Shown: piece after piece, positions 4,665-6,812 of the stretch | How the letters are laid out: every line of letters begins with the position of its first letter | How positions within the stretch are numbered: position 1 is the stretch's first letter | Assembly: GCA_000437375.1 (NCBI GenBank) | Contig: FR898218.1 | Location: 1 to 6,812 of the forward strand | Direction: 5' to 3' | Source of the DNA: Eubacterium sp. CAG:841 | Lineage (GTDB): Bacteria > Bacillota > Clostridia > Oscillospirales > CAG-272 | Length of the DNA stretch: 6,812 nt | Notes under the pieces: generated by a model | What the model saw: the letters and a program-made list of their open reading frames with translations, nothing else | Database searches by the model: none | What the model was told of the DNA's origin: nothing | Position numbers and translations under genes: made by a program

Positions 4665-5663
4665 ATGGCACAGTTTGAAGGTTATGAAAGACGCGAGGCG
4701 AAAATTCTTGCCACGCTTAAAGAATACGGAATTTCGTCCATCGACGAATGTAAAGATATCTGCGACAAAGCAGGCATCGATCCTTATACAATAGTTCAGG
4801 AAACACAGCCTATCTGCTTTGAAAATGCAAAATGGGCATATACAGTCGGCGCAGCTATCGCAATCAAAACAGGCTGCAAAAAAGCTGCTGACGCTGCCGC
4901 TGCAATCGGCGTGGGACTTCAGTCCTTCTGTATTCCCGGTTCCGTTGCGGAAAACCGTAAGGTCGGCCTCGGCCACGGAAACCTCGGCAAAATGCTTCTT
5001 TCCGAAGAAACAGAATGCTTCTGCTTCCTCGCAGGTCACGAATCATTTGCCGCTGCCGAAGGCGCTATAAAAATAGCTCTCAACGCAAATAAAGTAAGAA
5101 CAAAGCCCCTTCGCGTTATTCTTAACGGTCTCGGCAAGGATGCTGCGTTCATCATCTCCCGTATCAACGGCTTCACATATGTAAAGACCGAATTCGATCC
5201 TTATACGGAAACCGTGAAAGTCGTTTCGGAAACTCCCTATTCAAAGGGACCCCGCGCGGCTGTAAAATGCTACGGCGCAGACAACGTTCCCGAAGGCGTT
5301 GCAATAATGCGTCTTGAAAACGTAGGCGTTTCTATTACAGGCAACTCCACAAACCCGACCCGTTTCCAGCACCCCGTTGCAGGCACATACAAGAAATGGT
5401 GCGTTGAAAACGGCAAGAAGTACTTCTCCGTTGCTTCCGGCGGCGGCACAGGACGTACTCTCCACCCCGACAATATGGCAGCAGGTCCTTCCAGCTACGG
5501 CATGACAGATACCATGGGCAGAATGCACAGCGACGCTCAGTTCGCAGGTTCTTCCTCTGTTCCCGCTCACGTTGAGATGATGGGACTTATCGGTATGGGC
5601 AACAACCCGATGGTCGGCGCGACGGTTGCCGTTGCGGTTGCTGTTGAAGAAAGCTTCAAATAA
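4665..5663 (+). CDS. GGGtGRT protein, function unknown
   Basis: This 332-residue cytosolic protein is assigned by its name-giving motif GGGTGRT (259-265), followed by LHPDNMAAGPSSYGMTD. Other notable segments are the Ala-rich, helical region 60-85 (GAAIAIKTGCKKAADAAAA), IPGSVAENRKVGLGHGN (90-106), HESFAAAEGA (125-134), and a Gly/Met-rich C-terminus ending in an Ala/Val repeat (319-327). Nine cysteines (29, 33, 51, 71, 89, 118, 120, 202, 246) include C-x3-C and CFC pairs that could bind a metal or cluster. No signal peptide or clear membrane helix is seen. The biochemical role of the family is not established to my knowledge. It begins 14 bases after the scaffold gene; GGAGG (4651-4655) directly abuts that gene's stop, so the two are tightly co-translated. 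The unit ends at the terminator 20 bases downstream. Confidence 0.92.
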   Translation: MAQFEGYERREAKILATLKEYGISSIDECKDICDKAGIDPYTIVQETQPICFENAKWAYTVGAAIAIKTGCKKAADAAAAIGVGLQSFCIPGSVAENRKVGLGHGNLGKMLLSEETECFCFLAGHESFAAAEGAIKIALNANKVRTKPLRVILNGLGKDAAFIISRINGFTYVKTEFDPYTETVKVVSETPYSKGPRAAVKCYGADNVPEGVAIMRLENVGVSITGNSTNPTRFQHPVAGTYKKWCVENGKKYFSVASGGGTGRTLHPDNMAAGPSSYGMTDTMGRMHSDAQFAGSSSVPAHVEMMGLIGMGNNPMVGATVAVAVAVEESFK

Positions 5664-5682
5664 TCAAATCTAAATAAAATGC

Positions 5683-5711
5683 AAAAACCGCACCGAAAGG
5701 TGCGGTTTTTT
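5683..5711. terminator. Bidirectional intrinsic terminator between convergent genes
   Basis: AAAAACCGCACC (5683-5694) pairs perfectly with GGTGCGGTTTTT (5699-5710) around a GAAA tetraloop, with one more T at 5711. The G/C core is seven pairs and is flanked by T runs in both directions. It therefore ends the plus-strand pduL-scaffold-GGGtGRT transcript and the minus-strand repressor transcript, whose stop codon lies at 5720. Confidence 0.93.
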
Positions 5712-5719
5712 GTTATTTG

Positions 5720-5938
5720 TTATTTGAGCTTTCTGTCGGATTTTACGTATTCTCTGCCCGTGACGAGATAATCTATCGACACGCCGAAATACTCCGACAT
5801 TTTCATCAGCATACGCAGATTTGGCTCTCTCCTGCCTGTTTCGTAATGCGAAAGTGCCTCGCGGGTTATGTTAAGCACATCTGCCAGCTCCTGCTGACTC
5901 ATTTTATTATCTTTTCTTAAATTTCTTATTGTGAGCAT
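5720..5938 (-). CDS. Small XRE-family helix-turn-helix regulator
   Basis: This encodes a 72-residue stand-alone DNA-binding protein. Residues 3-60 form a complete Cro/C1-type helix-turn-helix: IRNLRKDNKMSQQELADVL, then NITREALSHYETGRREPN (recognition helix about 25-34), then LMKMSEYFGVSIDYLVTGR. It has no effector or dimerisation domain, only a short basic tail. The frame opens earlier with a GTG (5956), but the ATG at 5938 has GAGG (5946-5949) seven bases ahead and gives the usual N-terminus, so it is chosen. Its target is unknown. It converges with the GGGtGRT gene and lies just after the hairpin ending the GLUG-repeat gene, so it appears to be a single-gene transcript. I found no convincing promoter between that hairpin and the start. 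Confidence 0.93.
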   Translation of the reverse strand: MLTIRNLRKDNKMSQQELADVLNITREALSHYETGRREPNLRMLMKMSEYFGVSIDYLVTGREYVKSDRKLK

Positions 5939-5945
5939 TTTATTA

Positions 5946-5949
5946 CCTC
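5946..5949 (-). promoter_or_regulatory. Shine-Dalgarno site that decides the XRE regulator start
   Basis: GAGG on the minus strand lies seven bases before the ATG at 5938. It falls within the possible GTG-initiated extension (5956). This favours the shorter, family-typical protein. Confidence 0.6.
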
Positions 5950-5969
5950 GCCACACAGGCTTTTATATG

Positions 5970-5995
5970 CAAACAGCCCCATTCGGGGCTGTTTG
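5970..5995 (-). terminator. Hairpin terminator after the GLUG-repeat gene
   Basis: CAAACAGCCCC (5970-5980) pairs perfectly over 11 bp with GGGGCTGTTTG (5985-5995) around a four-base loop. It lies 24 bases downstream of the minus-strand stop codon at 6020-6022. In that direction the stem ends in TTTG then CATATAAAA, a poor T tract, so termination may be incomplete. In the other direction no T run follows at all. The G/C-rich stem and position still make a terminator for the surface-protein gene the best explanation. Confidence 0.6.
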
Positions 5996-6019
5996 TGGTG
6001 TGGTTATATTGAACTATAA

Positions 6020-6812
6020 TTATGCAGGGAGTTTTCCACTCATGGTATAGGTATATGTCTTTGCGACAGAGTCCTCTTTAGCATCCTTAGCGCTAAACGG
6101 TTGACCGACATCATATGTGCCAGCTTTATCGCCAACACCTGTTGCCCCCAATTTGAATTTTACATCAGAAACAACAGTTGTAGTTGCAGAACCGCCTTTA
6201 TATCCCTGAGTATTATTGTTAGAAATAGTACCTATAATTTTTCCTGAATATGCTCCATTGCTCTTAACAGTGACGCCATCAACAGTATTGTTAGAAAGTT
6301 TGCATACTACAGTATCTGTGGCCTTTGCACTACTAAAACCGGAGTCCACATAAGCAACAAGTCCGCCTACTGTGTCATGATCATCGTTTTCTTTCTGCTG
6401 AGTAGATGTAAGCGTAAGTCCAGAAACATCACATTTTGATATTTCACCGGAAGCCATAATGCCAGCTATACCGCCAAGACGGTTGTCACCAGTTATTGTT
6501 CCACTTACCGTACAATCTGTAACCTTACCACCGTCAAGAAGACCAACAACACCACCAAAATATGTATAAACACTTGATGCTTTGAAAGTCATGTTATATA
6601 CAAGGTTAAGACCATTTATTGAGCCACCTTCGCCAAGATATGCAACAAAACCAAATGCAACTTTATCAGTCAAATAAGAAGCATCGCCATTTGTTGACAT
6701 AGCAAACAATGCATTGTAACCATTTCTTGTTGCAGCTTCAAAGTTTACATCAAATGAAACATTTGAAATCGTTTTGCCGTTTCCGTTTATTGTTCCACAG
6801 AAACCGTCTGAA
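6020..6812 (-). CDS. GLUG-repeat surface protein, 3' part only (runs off right edge)
   Basis: The frame stays open from the right edge to the TAA at 6020-6022, giving 263 residues of a longer protein whose N-terminus is outside the window. A TTG at 6709 and an ATG at 6700 are internal codons, not starts: the frame continues upstream with repeat-like sequence (GFCGTINGNGKTISNVSF). At least three degenerate GLUG-type units, GG-[IV]-x-G-x(4)-G-x-[IV]-x2-C-x-V-SG, begin near 6556, 6475 and 6367; a less regular one begins near 6652. Such units build beta-helical domains in secreted or wall-bound bacterial proteins. The visible C-terminus is Thr/Ser/Gly-rich, with no LPXTG anchor or membrane helix, ending in TYTMSGKLPA. 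Anchoring, if any, must be N-terminal, or the protein is secreted. Base use is more A/T-rich than in neighbouring genes. Host or surface binding is inference. Confidence 0.85.
   Translation of the reverse strand, partial: SDGFCGTINGNGKTISNVSFDVNFEAATRNGYNALFAMSTNGDASYLTDKVAFGFVAYLGEGGSINGLNLVYNMTFKASSVYTYFGGVVGLLDGGKVTDCTVSGTITGDNRLGGIAGIMASGEISKCDVSGLTLTSTQQKENDDHDTVGGLVAYVDSGFSSAKATDTVVCKLSNNTVDGVTVKSNGAYSGKIIGTISNNNTQGYKGGSATTTVVSDVKFKLGATGVGDKAGTYDVGQPFSAKDAKEDSVAKTYTYTMSGKLPA

Noticed and set aside
4590..5039. Minus-strand frame of 149 codons opposite the GGGtGRT gene
   Set aside because: It is antisense to a recognised gene, spans the scaffold/GGGtGRT junction, and has low-complexity Cys/Phe-rich content typical of a shadow frame.
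6020..6709. Treating the GLUG-repeat frame as a complete 229-codon gene starting at TTG 6709
   Set aside because: The frame is open all the way to the right edge and the extra residues continue the repeat pattern, so the true start is outside the window.

Overview
The window looks like chromosomal DNA from a Gram-positive anaerobe of the Clostridia (Oscillospiraceae/Lachnospiraceae-like). The evidence is a TepA-type ClpP relative, a DUF362 ferredoxin protein, a short CxxC protein of a type I associate with Clostridia, a GGGtGRT protein with its Fe-S scaffold-like partner, strong GGAGG-type ribosome binding sites and sigma-A-like promoters. The MEP-pathway kinase IspE fits this. No tRNA, rRNA, CRISPR array, transposase or integrase was seen.

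Left half (about 1-3129), all on the minus strand. Reading from right to left, a stand-alone TepA-like serine protease (2461-3129) is followed by a weak hairpin and then a near-consensus promoter (2409-2437). That promoter should drive a tight operon: DUF362/2x[4Fe-4S] protein, ispE, and a 69-codon cysteine protein. A good Shine-Dalgarno sequence 9 bases from the left edge suggests the operon continues outside the window. Two inverted repeats lie in the short non-coding tail (1-91).

Centre (3130-5711), plus strand. This is a clean three-gene unit with its own promoter (TTTACA-N17-TATAAT, preceded by an A/T-rich UP-like tract), an 80-base leader with hairpins, and a terminator with a GAAA loop. 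The genes are a PduL-type phosphotransacylase without a microcompartment targeting extension, an IscU/NifU-like scaffold with an atypical cysteine set, and a GGGtGRT protein. The last two form a family pair with no established biochemical role that I know of. Their combination with an acyl-phosphate-forming enzyme under a strong promoter is the most interesting content of the window.

Right part (5712-6812), minus strand. A small stand-alone XRE-type repressor converges on the same bidirectional terminator. Upstream of it are a second strong hairpin and the 3' end of a GLUG-repeat surface protein gene that runs off the right edge. That gene has a visibly different base composition and looks like accessory DNA.

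No gap between genes exceeds 300 bases; the longest is 3130-3306 (177 bases), which holds the tepA ribosome site and the pduL promoter and leader.
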